64,000 nt of DNA. Origin: Variovorax sp. UMC13 (lineage in GTDB: Bacteria > Pseudomonadota > Gammaproteobacteria > Burkholderiales > Burkholderiaceae_C). Position 1 is the first letter of the stretch, and each line of letters opens with the position of its first letter. Below the pieces are notes generated by a model. That model saw nothing but the letters and a program-made list of their open reading frames with translations. It was not told the origin of the DNA and ran no database searches. Shown here in pieces: positions 41,151-51,092 of this stretch. The translations under genes were made by a program, and so were the position numbers. Location: contig NZ_LZZW01000024.1 of NCBI RefSeq assembly GCF_014170375.1, positions 237,947 to 301,946 on the forward strand, given 5' to 3'.

Positions 41151-41383
41151 TCAGTCCTTGTAGCGAGAACGCAGGTAGATGAGCGCCACGCCGACGGCCG
41201 CGGCGAGCGCGCCCGGCGTGGCCATGCTCCAGCCGAGCACCGTGTCGGTGCGGGCGGTGGCGACGCCCAGGATCACCAGGAACAGGCCCCCGTAGATCAG
41301 GAGCCAGGTCCATTTCTCCAGGCCGGCGTGCGGCTTGGGCGGTTCGTTCGAACGTAGTTTGGGCATGTAACTTCCGCTGTTCA

Positions 41384-41384
<1 letters not shown>
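41151..41384 (-). CDS. Small membrane protein of unknown function
   Basis: 77 residues from ATG 41384 (MNSGSYMPKLRSNEPPKP), with two helices (LLIYGGLFLVILGVA near 30 and GALAAAVGVALIYL near 58) and a short basic end. Its ATG shares one base with the stop of the acyl-CoA dehydrogenase (TGATG). A second start MPKLRS six codons on is possible. No family recognised. Confidence 0.7.
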
Positions 41385-43216
<1,832 letters not shown>

Positions 43217-43261
43217 GGCCGTGCCGTGCAGGAAGAAGACAAGCCGGTCAATGTACTGGAA

Positions 43262-44281
43262 TCAATGCGCGCGGCCTGACTCCTTGAAGACACGCGCCGT
43301 GTCGCCCGGACGCTCGCCGAAGCGCCGCTGGTAGTGGGCCGCGAAATGGCCCGCATGGAAGAAACCGTAACGTTCGGCGAGCCTCGTCAAGGCGCCGGGT
43401 TCCGCGCGGATCGCCCCGCTCACCAGCGCCTGACGCACCAGGTCCAGCCGCAGCCCGCGCCAATGGGCCATCGGGCTTTCGCCGGTGGCGGCCGCGAAGG
43501 CCTGCTGCAGGCCGCGCGCGCTCACGCCCAGATGGCGGCACAGGTCGACCAGCGTGAGCGGCTCCGCCGCATGGGCGCGCATGAATTCCTGGGCCCGGCG
43601 CACCGTGCGCGGCAGCAGGGCGCGCCGGGCCGAGGCGTCGAGCAGCGGCCGCTGGCTGTGCGGAAGCTGCAGCAGCAGTGTGGAGATCAGGTAGCTTTCG
43701 GCCTGGCGGGCGAGCGGCGAGCCGGCGAAGCCCGGGTCGGCGTCCAGCGCATCGCAGAGGTAGCGCACGAAAGCCACGGCGGGGGCGACGGAAGGGTCGT
43801 CCAGTCGCACGCCCGGATCGAAGACCGGCGGGCCCTGCACCTCGCATTGCGCCAGCTGCGCGAGTTGCGCGAGCACCGCGGCCTGCGAGAAGCGCACGAT
43901 CAGGTGCGGGCTGTCATCGGCCCAGCGCATGCGCAGCGACTCCGTGGGCGATGGCAGCGAGGCCATGGCGCGGTCGGCCCGCACCTCCTTGCCGCCGCAC
44001 CAGACGGTGGCGCCGCCGCGCAGGGGAATCTGCAGCAGGTAGAAGCTGCCCAGGTGGCCGGGATCGATTTCCACGGCCGGGCCGTACTGCACGTAGTTGA
44101 GGCTGGCGTCCGCGCCCAGCGGCGCGCTGTGATGGCGGGCGTCCAGCGCATCGCGGGGATGGCAGGTGTTGAGCACATGCGGGCAGAACACCCGCGCCAC
44201 GCTTTCGCGCGCCTGGTCCACGTCGCGGGTGTGGAACAGGCTGAAGCGCGACAGGGGCAGCGAAAGGGGCCGAGCCAGCAT
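43262..44281 (-). CDS. AraC-family transcriptional regulator of the divergent oxygenase operon
   Basis: 339 residues. N-terminal AraC-binding-like domain (about 20-200, with RALAGG-free sensor segments such as GSFYLLQIPLRGGATVWCGG near 78). C-terminal double helix-turn-helix (about 232-335): PLTLVDLCRHLGVSARGLQQAF and GALTRLAERYGFFHAGHFAAHYQRRFGE. It is divergent from the SDR/oxygenase operon, with tandem 20-bp sites between, and known iif/ind indole clusters also have an AraC-type regulator. Probably activates that operon in response to its substrate. It also neighbours the acyl-CoA dehydrogenase downstream. Confidence 0.9.
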   Translation of the reverse strand: MLARPLSLPLSRFSLFHTRDVDQARESVARVFCPHVLNTCHPRDALDARHHSAPLGADASLNYVQYGPAVEIDPGHLGSFYLLQIPLRGGATVWCGGKEVRADRAMASLPSPTESLRMRWADDSPHLIVRFSQAAVLAQLAQLAQCEVQGPPVFDPGVRLDDPSVAPAVAFVRYLCDALDADPGFAGSPLARQAESYLISTLLLQLPHSQRPLLDASARRALLPRTVRRAQEFMRAHAAEPLTLVDLCRHLGVSARGLQQAFAAATGESPMAHWRGLRLDLVRQALVSGAIRAEPGALTRLAERYGFFHAGHFAAHYQRRFGERPGDTARVFKESGRAH

Positions 44282-44356
44282 GGTGGTGCCAATCTAGCAA
44301 AAGGCCGCCCGGCGCACATCGGGGCCGGCCCTCGGCGTCCGGCAAAGAACTGCGCA

Positions 44357-44396
44357 TTCGGGATCCGGCCTGCGCTTTCCGGATCCCGCGCGCGCC
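44357..44396. promoter_or_regulatory. Tandem 20-bp direct repeats / 10-bp inverted repeat, likely AraC-family site
   Basis: Two adjacent 20-base units (44357-44376, 44377-44396) agree at 15 of 20 positions, each with TTC-x-GGATCC. The same DNA also forms a perfect inverted repeat CGGGATCCGG / CCGGATCCCG (44359-44368, 44379-44388) with a 10-base spacer. Two helical turns of spacing, and a location 49-88 bases upstream of the SDR ATG, fit an AraC activator site overlapping the promoter region. Confidence 0.65.
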
Positions 44397-44444
44397 CCGC
44401 CCTGCCTATCGTTCGGCTCATCCCAACGACAGAAGGAGACGGCG

Positions 44445-45242
44445 ATGTTCAAGGGCTTGCAGGACAAGGTGGCGATCGTGACCGGCGGGGCGACCCTGAT
44501 CGGCGCTGGCGTGGTGCGCGCATTGCACGAGGCCGGGGTGCGGGTGACGCTGGCCGACATCGATGCCGAGGGCGGCGCGCGCGTCGCCGCGCGTTGCGGC
44601 GGCGAGGACAAGGTGTGGTTCCGCCGCACCGACATCACCGACGATGCCCAGGTCCGGGCCTGCGCCGACGAGACCGCCGCGCGCTTCGGCCGGGTGGACT
44701 TCCTGGTCAACCTGGCCTGCAGCTATGTCGATAACGGCATCGAATCGCCGCGCGCGGACTGGCTCACGGCCCTCAATGTGAACGTGGCCAGCGCGGTGGT
44801 GATGCTGCAGGCGGTGCTGCCGCATATGCGCCGCGGCGGCGGGGGCGCGGTGGTGAACTTCACCAGCATTTCCTCCGGCGTGGCCCAGACCGGCCGCTGG
44901 CTCTATCCCACCAGCAAGGCCGCGCTGGTGCAGCTCACGCGCAGCATGGCGCTGGACCTGGCGCCCGAACACATCCGCGTCAACAGCGTCTCGCCCGGCT
45001 GGACCTGGTCGGCCATCATGGACCAGCTCACGCAGGGCGACCGCGCCAAGACCGACCGCGTGGCCGCCCCCTTCCACATGCTGCGCCGCGTGGGCGACCC
45101 CGAGGAGGTGGCGCAGGTGGTGCTGTTCCTGTGCTCCGACCACGCCAGCTTCGTCACCGGGGCGGACTACGCCGTCGACGGCGGCTACTCGGCCATGGGC
45201 CCCGAATCCTTCGAGCCCGCCATCCCCAAGCTGATGGCCTGA
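44445..45242 (+). CDS. iifB: SDR dehydrogenase of an indole-degradation-type cluster
   Basis: 265 residues, SDR with VAIVTGGATLIGAGVVRAL (cofactor loop near 10) and the active site S-x12-Y-x3-K in SISSGVAQTGRWLYPTSKAA (near 144-163). The NNAG motif is changed to NLAC (near 89), unusual for the family. In the iif pathway as I recall it, the SDR oxidises the dihydrodiol-type indole intermediate to 3-hydroxyindolin-2-one. First gene of the plus-strand operon; a GAAGGAG site precedes the ATG. The symbol follows the cluster match and is tentative. Confidence 0.7.
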   Translation: MFKGLQDKVAIVTGGATLIGAGVVRALHEAGVRVTLADIDAEGGARVAARCGGEDKVWFRRTDITDDAQVRACADETAARFGRVDFLVNLACSYVDNGIESPRADWLTALNVNVASAVVMLQAVLPHMRRGGGGAVVNFTSISSGVAQTGRWLYPTSKAALVQLTRSMALDLAPEHIRVNSVSPGWTWSAIMDQLTQGDRAKTDRVAAPFHMLRRVGDPEEVAQVVLFLCSDHASFVTGADYAVDGGYSAMGPESFEPAIPKLMA

Positions 45243-45267
45243 CCCCCCGAAACCACTGGAGACACCC

Positions 45268-46518
45268 ATGCGCAACATCCTCATCGTCGGCGCCGGCCAG
45301 TCCGGCCTGCAACTCGCCCTGGGCCTGCAGGCCCGGGGCTATGGCGTGACCGTGGTCTCGAACCGCTCGGCGGACGACATCCGCGGCGGCAAGGTCATGT
45401 CCAGCCAATGCATGTTCCACGACAGCCTGCAGCTGGAGCGCGACCGCGGCCTGGCCTTCTGGGAACAGGACTGCCCGCCGGTGGAGGGCATCTCCTTCGC
45501 CGTGCCCCACCCCGAGCAGGCGGGCGTCAAGGCGCTGAGCTGGAGCCACCGGCTGGACCATGTCGCGCAGTCGGTCGACCAGCGCGTCAAGGTGCCCGGC
45601 TGGATGGAGGCCTTCAGCCAGCGGGGCGGCCGACTGCTCTTCAAGGACGCCGAGATCGACGACCTGGAGCAGTGGACGCGCGAACATGACCTGGTGATCG
45701 TGGCCGCCGGCAAGGGCGCGATCGCCAAGATGTTCGAGCGCGACGCCGACCGCAGCCCCTACGACCGGCCCCAGCGTGCCCTGGCGCTCACCTACGTGCA
45801 CGGCATGCGGCCGCGCGAGGAACACAGCGCGGTGAGCTTCAACCTGATCCCGGGCGTGGGCGAGTACTTCGTCTTCCCGGCACTCACGCACAGCGGCCCG
45901 TGCGAGATCATGGTGTTCGAGGGCATCCCGGGCGGCCCGATGGACTGCTGGGCCGATGTCCGCAGCCCCGCCGACCACCTGGCGCGCTCGCTGGAGATCC
46001 TGCAGCGCTTCCTGCCCTGGGAGGCGGCACGCTGCGCGCAGGTGGAACTCACCGACGCCAACGGCCTGCTCAGCGGCGCCTTCCCGCCGACCGTGCGCAA
46101 GCCGGTCGGGCGCCTGCCCAGCGGCCGGCTGGTGATGGGCATGGCCGACGCGGTGATGCTCAACGACCCGATCACGGGCCAGGGCTCGAACAACGCCGCG
46201 AAGTTCGCGCATGCGGTCGAGGCCGCCATCGTCGCGCAGGGCCAGGCGGCCTTCGACGAGCGTTTCATGCACGACACCTTCGAGGGCTTCTGGAACGGCT
46301 ACGGCACGCATGTGAGCGGCTGGACCAACGCCATGCTGGCGCCGCCGCCCGAACACGTGATGCGGCTGCTGGGCAGCGCTGCCGCATCGCCCGCAGTGGC
46401 GCAGCGCATCGTCAACGGCTTCAACGACCCGACCGACTACGCGAACTTCTTCATGCGCCCGGACCTGGCCGATGCCTACCTGGCGCAGGTCGCGCCGGCC
46501 GAGGAGGCCGCAGCATGA
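45268..46518 (+). CDS. iifC: Styrene/indole monooxygenase-like flavoprotein oxygenase
   Basis: 416 residues, StyA family (external flavoprotein monooxygenase, group E). N-terminal ILIVGAGQSGLQLALGLQARG Rossmann motif, SNRSADDIRGGKVMSSQCMFH near 31, the conserved DHVAQSVDQRVKVPGWMEAF near 92, and PITGQGSNNAAKFA near 304 (flavin contact). It epoxidises a vinyl or indole double bond with reduced FAD supplied by the partner encoded next. GGAG lies eight bases before the ATG. Styrene or another alkene remains possible as substrate. Confidence 0.8.
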   Translation: MRNILIVGAGQSGLQLALGLQARGYGVTVVSNRSADDIRGGKVMSSQCMFHDSLQLERDRGLAFWEQDCPPVEGISFAVPHPEQAGVKALSWSHRLDHVAQSVDQRVKVPGWMEAFSQRGGRLLFKDAEIDDLEQWTREHDLVIVAAGKGAIAKMFERDADRSPYDRPQRALALTYVHGMRPREEHSAVSFNLIPGVGEYFVFPALTHSGPCEIMVFEGIPGGPMDCWADVRSPADHLARSLEILQRFLPWEAARCAQVELTDANGLLSGAFPPTVRKPVGRLPSGRLVMGMADAVMLNDPITGQGSNNAAKFAHAVEAAIVAQGQAAFDERFMHDTFEGFWNGYGTHVSGWTNAMLAPPPEHVMRLLGSAAASPAVAQRIVNGFNDPTDYANFFMRPDLADAYLAQVAPAEEAAA

Positions 46519-47078
46519 GCGTGGCCGAAGCCTCTCCCGCCCTGCTCCCGCTACAGGCCCTGCGCCGGGCCGCCTGCCTGCCGCCGGCCGACTTCCGGCT
46601 GGCCATGCGCCGGCTCACGGGCGCGGTGTGCATCGTCGCCACCTCCGACGGCCAGCGGCTCACCGGCCTCACGGCCACGGCCGTCACGCCACTGTCAGCG
46701 GAGCCCGCCCGCCTGCTGACCTGCATCAACCTCAACGGCAGCACCTTCCGCGGCATCACCGAAAGCCGGCGCATGAGCGTGAACCTGCTGGCCACGCACC
46801 ATGCCGACCTGGCGGGACGCTTCGGCGGCGCCGGGCCCGGCAGCGGCGACCTGTTCGAGCCCGGCCTGTGGGAGACGCTGACCACGGGCGCCCCGATCCT
46901 GCGCGACGCGCTGGTGGCCTTCGACTGCGTGGTCGACGAGATGATGGTCGCGCACAGCCACGCCGTGATGATCGGCGAGATCAAGGCGGTGCAGCTGCAC
47001 CCGGGACGCCATGCGCCGCTGCTCTACGCCGACGGCCGCTACACCACCTTGCAAGCACCAGGAGACACCACCCCATGA
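46515..47078 (+). CDS. iifD: Flavin reductase partner of the oxygenase
   Basis: 187 residues, flavin-reductase-like split-barrel domain: FRLAMRRLTGAVCIVATSDGQRLTGLTATAV (near 25-57), SAEPARLLTCINLNGSTF and RRMSVNLLATHHADLAGRFGG near 90, and HAVMIGEIKAVQL near 150. It reduces free FAD/FMN with NAD(P)H for the oxygenase (StyB/HpaC type). The ATG overlaps the oxygenase stop (ATGA), and its own stop overlaps the next gene, showing tight coupling. Confidence 0.85.
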   Translation: MSVAEASPALLPLQALRRAACLPPADFRLAMRRLTGAVCIVATSDGQRLTGLTATAVTPLSAEPARLLTCINLNGSTFRGITESRRMSVNLLATHHADLAGRFGGAGPGSGDLFEPGLWETLTTGAPILRDALVAFDCVVDEMMVAHSHAVMIGEIKAVQLHPGRHAPLLYADGRYTTLQAPGDTTP

Positions 47079-48319
47079 GCATCCCACCCGACACGCATGC
47101 AGGCCGCATGAGAATCCGAGCCACCGACGGCAGCGGCGATTTCGGCGCCTACCTGGCCCTGCCCGCATCGGGCAAGGGCCCGGGCATCGTCATCGCGCAG
47201 GAGATCTTCGGCGTCAACAGGACGATGCGCGAGCTGGCCGACTATTACGCCGAAGAGGGCTATGTCGCGCTGGTGCCCGACCTCTTCTGGCGCCAGGAGG
47301 CCGGCATCGAACTCGACGAATCGCAGTTCGACCGCGCGCTGGCGCTCTACCAGGGCTTCGACGAGGCCAAGGGCGTGGAGGACATCCAGGCCGCGCTGGA
47401 CGCCTTGCGCTCCCTGCCGGCCTTCGCGGGCCAGGCGGGCGTGCTGGGCTTCTGCCTGGGTGGCAAGCTGGCCTACCTCGCCGCCTGCCGCACCGACTGC
47501 GACGTGGCCGTGGCCTACTACGGCGTCGGCATCGAACAGGCGCTGGACGAAGCGCAGGCGCTGACGGGCAAGCCACTGGTGCTGCACATCGCCGAGCAGG
47601 ACGGCTTCTGCCCGCCGCCGGCACGCGACGCCATCCTGCAGGCGCTGCAGGGACGCGCCGGCGTGGAACTCTACGTCTACCCCGGCGCGGACCATGCCTT
47701 CGCCCGCGCCGGCAGCGAGCATTTCCACAAGCCCTCGGCGCTGATGGCGCACCAGCGCAGCATCGCGGCTTTCCGCAAGGTGCTGGGGCCGCATTACGAC
47801 TTCTCGGCGCTGTGGGACAAGCACTGCGAGCATGAATTCGCCACCCGCGACGTCGAGGCCACCATGGCCACGATGGTGGCCGAGCCCTACGTCAACCACA
47901 TCCCGACGATGACCGGCGGCGTGGGCCACCGGCTGCTGTCGCGCTTCTACCGCCACCACTTCGTGGATGCGAACCCGCCCGACACCACGCTGATCCCGAT
48001 CTCGCGCACCGTGGGCACCAGCCAGATCGTCGACGAGATGCTGTTCTGCTTCACCCACAGCTGCGAGATCGACTGGCTGCTGCCGGGCGTGCCGCCCACC
48101 GGCCAACGCGTGGAGATCCCGCTGGTCGCCATCGTGAAGTTCCGCGGCGACAAGCTCTACCACGAGCACATCTATTGGGACCAGGCCAGCGTGCTGGTGC
48201 AGATCGGCAAGCTGGATCCGACCGGGCTGCCGGTGGCCGGCGTGGAGACCGCGCGCAAGCTGCTCGACGAACAGCTGCCATCGAACACGCTGATGGCCAA
48301 CTGGGCGCATTCCGCCTAG
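47075..48319 (+). CDS. iifA: Dienelactone-hydrolase/NTF2-like fusion, candidate cofactor-free oxygenase or hydrolase
   Basis: 414 residues. Residues 1-240 are a dienelactone-hydrolase alpha/beta domain: AQEIFGVN (Glu43), GFCLGGK (nucleophile Cys127), QDGFCP (Asp176) and GADHAF (His207), matching the DLH catalytic set. Residues about 245-414 form a SnoaL/NTF2-like domain with PYVNHIPTMTGGVGHRLLSRFY and YHEHIYWDQASVLVQIG. Fused enzymes of this plan occur in iif/ind clusters, where I recall one step being cofactor-independent oxygenation to anthranilate. The ATG overlaps the reductase stop. Function here is inferred. Confidence 0.7.
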   Translation: MSIPPDTHAGRMRIRATDGSGDFGAYLALPASGKGPGIVIAQEIFGVNRTMRELADYYAEEGYVALVPDLFWRQEAGIELDESQFDRALALYQGFDEAKGVEDIQAALDALRSLPAFAGQAGVLGFCLGGKLAYLAACRTDCDVAVAYYGVGIEQALDEAQALTGKPLVLHIAEQDGFCPPPARDAILQALQGRAGVELYVYPGADHAFARAGSEHFHKPSALMAHQRSIAAFRKVLGPHYDFSALWDKHCEHEFATRDVEATMATMVAEPYVNHIPTMTGGVGHRLLSRFYRHHFVDANPPDTTLIPISRTVGTSQIVDEMLFCFTHSCEIDWLLPGVPPTGQRVEIPLVAIVKFRGDKLYHEHIYWDQASVLVQIGKLDPTGLPVAGVETARKLLDEQLPSNTLMANWAHSA

Positions 48320-48331
48320 GCGCGGATGCGA

Positions 48332-48368
48332 AAAGGCCGCGCCGGGCTGGAAGCCCGACGCGGCCTTT
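48332..48368. terminator. Bidirectional intrinsic terminator
   Basis: AAAGGCCGCG and GGGCT pair with AGCCC and CGCGGCCTTT around a GGA loop, giving a long stem with one mismatch and A/T runs on both sides. It sits between the convergent oxygenase operon and the thiolase gene. Confidence 0.85.
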
Positions 48369-48390
48369 CCTTGCCGCAGTGATTCGAAGA

Positions 48391-49566
48391 TCAGATCACT
48401 TCGAACACGCCCGCCGCGCCCATGCCGCCGCCGATGCACATCGTGACCACGACCTTCTTCGCGCCGCGGCGCTTGCCTTCGATCAGCGCGTGGCCCGTGA
48501 GGCGCTGGCCGCTCACGCCGTAGGGGTGGCCCACGGCGATGGCGCCGCCGTCGACGTTGAGGCGGTCGGCCGGAATGCCCAGCTTGTCGCGGCAGTAGAT
48601 CACCTGCACCGCGAAGGCTTCGTTCAGTTCCCACAGGTCGATGTCGTTGACCGTCAGGCCCAGCTTCTTCAGCACCTTGGGAATGGCGAACACCGGGCCG
48701 ATGCCCATCTCGTCGGGCTCGCAGCCCGCGACCGCGAAGCCCAGGAAACGGCCCAGCGGCTTCAGGCCCTTGCGCTCGGCATAGGCTTCATCGACCAGCA
48801 CGCAGGCGCCGCCGCCATCGGAGAACTGGCTGGCATTGCCGGCCGAGATCAGGCCGCCGGGCATGGCCGAGCGGATGCCGCTGATGCCTTCCTTGGTGGT
48901 GCCGGCGCGGATGCCTTCGTCGTTCTCGACCGTGACTTCCTTGGTGCGCAGGCCCAGCACCGGGTCGGCCACGCCGGCCAGCACGGTGATCGGCGCGATC
49001 TCGTCCTTGAAGCGGCCGGCTTCCAGCGCGGCCGTGGCCTTCTGCTGGCTGGCGGCGCCGTACTCGTCCATCGCGTCGCGGCCGATGTTGTAGCGCTTGG
49101 CCACCTGCTCGGCCGTCTGCAGCATGTTCCAGTAGATCTCGGGCTTGTGCTTGACCAGCCACGGGTCGGTGATCATGTGGCGGTTGGCTTCGTTCTGCAC
49201 GCAGGAGATGCTCTCGACGCCGCCGGCCACGTAGACCTCGCCCTCGCCCGCGATGATGCGCTGGGCCGCGGTGGCGATGGTCTGCAGGCCCGAGGAGCAG
49301 AAGCGGTTGATGGTCATGCCCGAGGTGGTGATGGGCAAACCGGCGCGCAGCGCGATCTGGCGCGCGATGTTGGAGCCGGTCGCGCCCTCGGGCGTGGCGC
49401 AGCCCATGATCACGTCGTCGACCTCGGCGCCGTCGATGCCGGCGCGGGCGACCGCGTGCTGCACCGCATGGCCGCCCAGCGTGGCGCCGTGCGTCATGTT
49501 GAAGGCACCCTTCCAGCTCTTGGCGAGCGGCGTGCGGGCGGTGGAAACGATGACGGCGCGGGTCAT
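48391..49566 (-). CDS. Acetyl-CoA C-acyltransferase (3-ketoacyl-CoA thiolase)
   Basis: 391 residues, thiolase II family: active-site Cys90 in NRFCSSGL, GGAIAVGHPYGVSGQRL (His near 349) and the second catalytic Cys in VVVTMCIGGGMGAAG near 378. It performs the last beta-oxidation step, releasing acetyl-CoA. Third gene of an operon after the multifunctional enzyme and the M20 peptidase (34-base gap). FadA-like by context. Confidence 0.93.
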   Translation of the reverse strand: MTRAVIVSTARTPLAKSWKGAFNMTHGATLGGHAVQHAVARAGIDGAEVDDVIMGCATPEGATGSNIARQIALRAGLPITTSGMTINRFCSSGLQTIATAAQRIIAGEGEVYVAGGVESISCVQNEANRHMITDPWLVKHKPEIYWNMLQTAEQVAKRYNIGRDAMDEYGAASQQKATAALEAGRFKDEIAPITVLAGVADPVLGLRTKEVTVENDEGIRAGTTKEGISGIRSAMPGGLISAGNASQFSDGGGACVLVDEAYAERKGLKPLGRFLGFAVAGCEPDEMGIGPVFAIPKVLKKLGLTVNDIDLWELNEAFAVQVIYCRDKLGIPADRLNVDGGAIAVGHPYGVSGQRLTGHALIEGKRRGAKKVVVTMCIGGGMGAAGVFEVI

Positions 49567-49600
49567 GGTGAGGTCCTTTGGAGAATGGAAGGGAAAGAGG

Positions 49601-51079
49601 TCATTGCGCGGCCGCGGCCGGGCCGGTGCTGCGCAGGACCTGGTGATAGAACTGGATCATCCGGGCGTAGTTGGCCACCGCAAGGCGCTCGTTGGTGCCG
49701 TGGAAGCGCGCCAGGTCCTCGCCCTTCATCTGCAGCGGCGAGAAGCGGTAGACCGCGTCGCTGACCAGGCTGAAGTGGCGCGAGTCGGTGGCGGCGGTCA
49801 TCAGGCCCGGCGCCACCACGGCCTCGGGGAAGACCTCGCGCACCGAGCGCGCGAGGGTGGCGTAACCCTTGCCTTCGGTGGGCGACACCGGCGAAGGCTC
49901 CGAGTTGCCCGGATAGGCCTCGATCTGGATCGCATCGTTGGCCAGCGTCTTGCGCAGGTGCGCCTCGACGCTCTGCAGCGAATCGCCGGGCAGCACGCGG
50001 AAGTTGACCGCCGCCTCGGCGCGGCCGGGCAGCACGTTGTCCTTGTTGCCGGCCTTGACGATGGTCAGCGCGGTGGTGGTGCGCAGCATCGCGTTGCTGC
50101 TCGGGCTCTTCTCCAGCTGGCCCTGCACCAGCGGCGCGGTCAGCCAGAGGTTGGTCAGCATGAAGCGGTTGACGCCGCCCATCTCGGGTGCCAGCGTGCC
50201 GAACATCGACCGCGCGACGCCCTGGATCCCGCCCGGCATGGGCGTGGCCTCGAGCCGGGCCAGCGCGGCGCTCATCTGGCCGATGGCGCTGTGCGCGGGC
50301 GGCATCGACGAATGGCCGGGCGCGGTGTCGAGCGAGAGGAAGAAGGTGGCGTAGCCCTTCTCGGCCAGGCCGATAAGCGCCGCCGGCTTGCTCAGGCCCG
50401 GCAGCACGCCGTCGAGCACCAGCAGGCCTTCGTCGAGCACCCAGTCGAGCCGCACGCCGCGGGACTTCAACAGCTGGGCGATGGGCAGCGCGCCGCGCAG
50501 GCCGCTGACCTCCTCGTCGTCGCCGAAGACGAAGTAGACGGTCTGGCGCGGCTGGAAACCCGCGGCCACCAGCATCTCGACGGCCTCGAACTGGGCCATC
50601 AGGTTGCTCTTGTTGTCGAGCGTGCCGCGGCCCCAGACGAAGCCGTCCTGCACGGTGCCGCTGAAGGGCGCGACGGTCCACATCTTCTCGGTGCCCGGCG
50701 CGATCGGCACCACGTCCTGGTGCGCGAGCAGCGCCACCGGAGCGGCGGCCGGGTCGCTGCCGGCCCAGGTGTAGAGCAGCGCCTTGCTGCCGACCACTTC
50801 CTTCTTCAGCACGGCATGCAGCTTGGGGAACTGCTGCGCCAGCAGCGCGTGGAGCTTGTCGAACTCGGCCTCGCTCTGCGCCACGTTCTCCAGGCTGGAC
50901 ACCGTGCGCAGCTGCACCGCGCCCGAAAGGCGCTGCACGGCCGCATCGAGGTCGATGGCCAGCGGCGGCGGGGCCGCCACCGCCACCTGCTGCGAGGGCG
51001 TGCGCCAGGTGTTGACCGCCATCGCGGCGGCCAGCACCACGACCACGCCCAACACGCCGACGAACGCTCGCTTCAGCAC
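49601..51079 (-). CDS. M20 family metallopeptidase, PM20D1-like
   Basis: 492 residues with an N-terminal membrane anchor (about residues 5-23, AFVGVLGVVVVLAAAMAV). Zinc ligands: HQD (His120, Asp122), GRGTLD (Asp155), GDDEE (catalytic Glu189, ligand Glu190) and a C-terminal RFHGTNE His near 464. Length and spacing follow PM20D1/carboxypeptidase-S-type enzymes, which in animals reversibly hydrolyse N-acyl amino acids to fatty acids and amino acids. Embedded between the fadB-like gene (13-base gap) and the thiolase; probably extracytoplasmic. Substrate inferred. Confidence 0.88.
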   Translation of the reverse strand: MLKRAFVGVLGVVVVLAAAMAVNTWRTPSQQVAVAAPPPLAIDLDAAVQRLSGAVQLRTVSSLENVAQSEAEFDKLHALLAQQFPKLHAVLKKEVVGSKALLYTWAGSDPAAAPVALLAHQDVVPIAPGTEKMWTVAPFSGTVQDGFVWGRGTLDNKSNLMAQFEAVEMLVAAGFQPRQTVYFVFGDDEEVSGLRGALPIAQLLKSRGVRLDWVLDEGLLVLDGVLPGLSKPAALIGLAEKGYATFFLSLDTAPGHSSMPPAHSAIGQMSAALARLEATPMPGGIQGVARSMFGTLAPEMGGVNRFMLTNLWLTAPLVQGQLEKSPSSNAMLRTTTALTIVKAGNKDNVLPGRAEAAVNFRVLPGDSLQSVEAHLRKTLANDAIQIEAYPGNSEPSPVSPTEGKGYATLARSVREVFPEAVVAPGLMTAATDSRHFSLVSDAVYRFSPLQMKGEDLARFHGTNERLAVANYARMIQFYHQVLRSTGPAAAAQ

Positions 51080-51092
51080 GGTGTGGCCTGCT

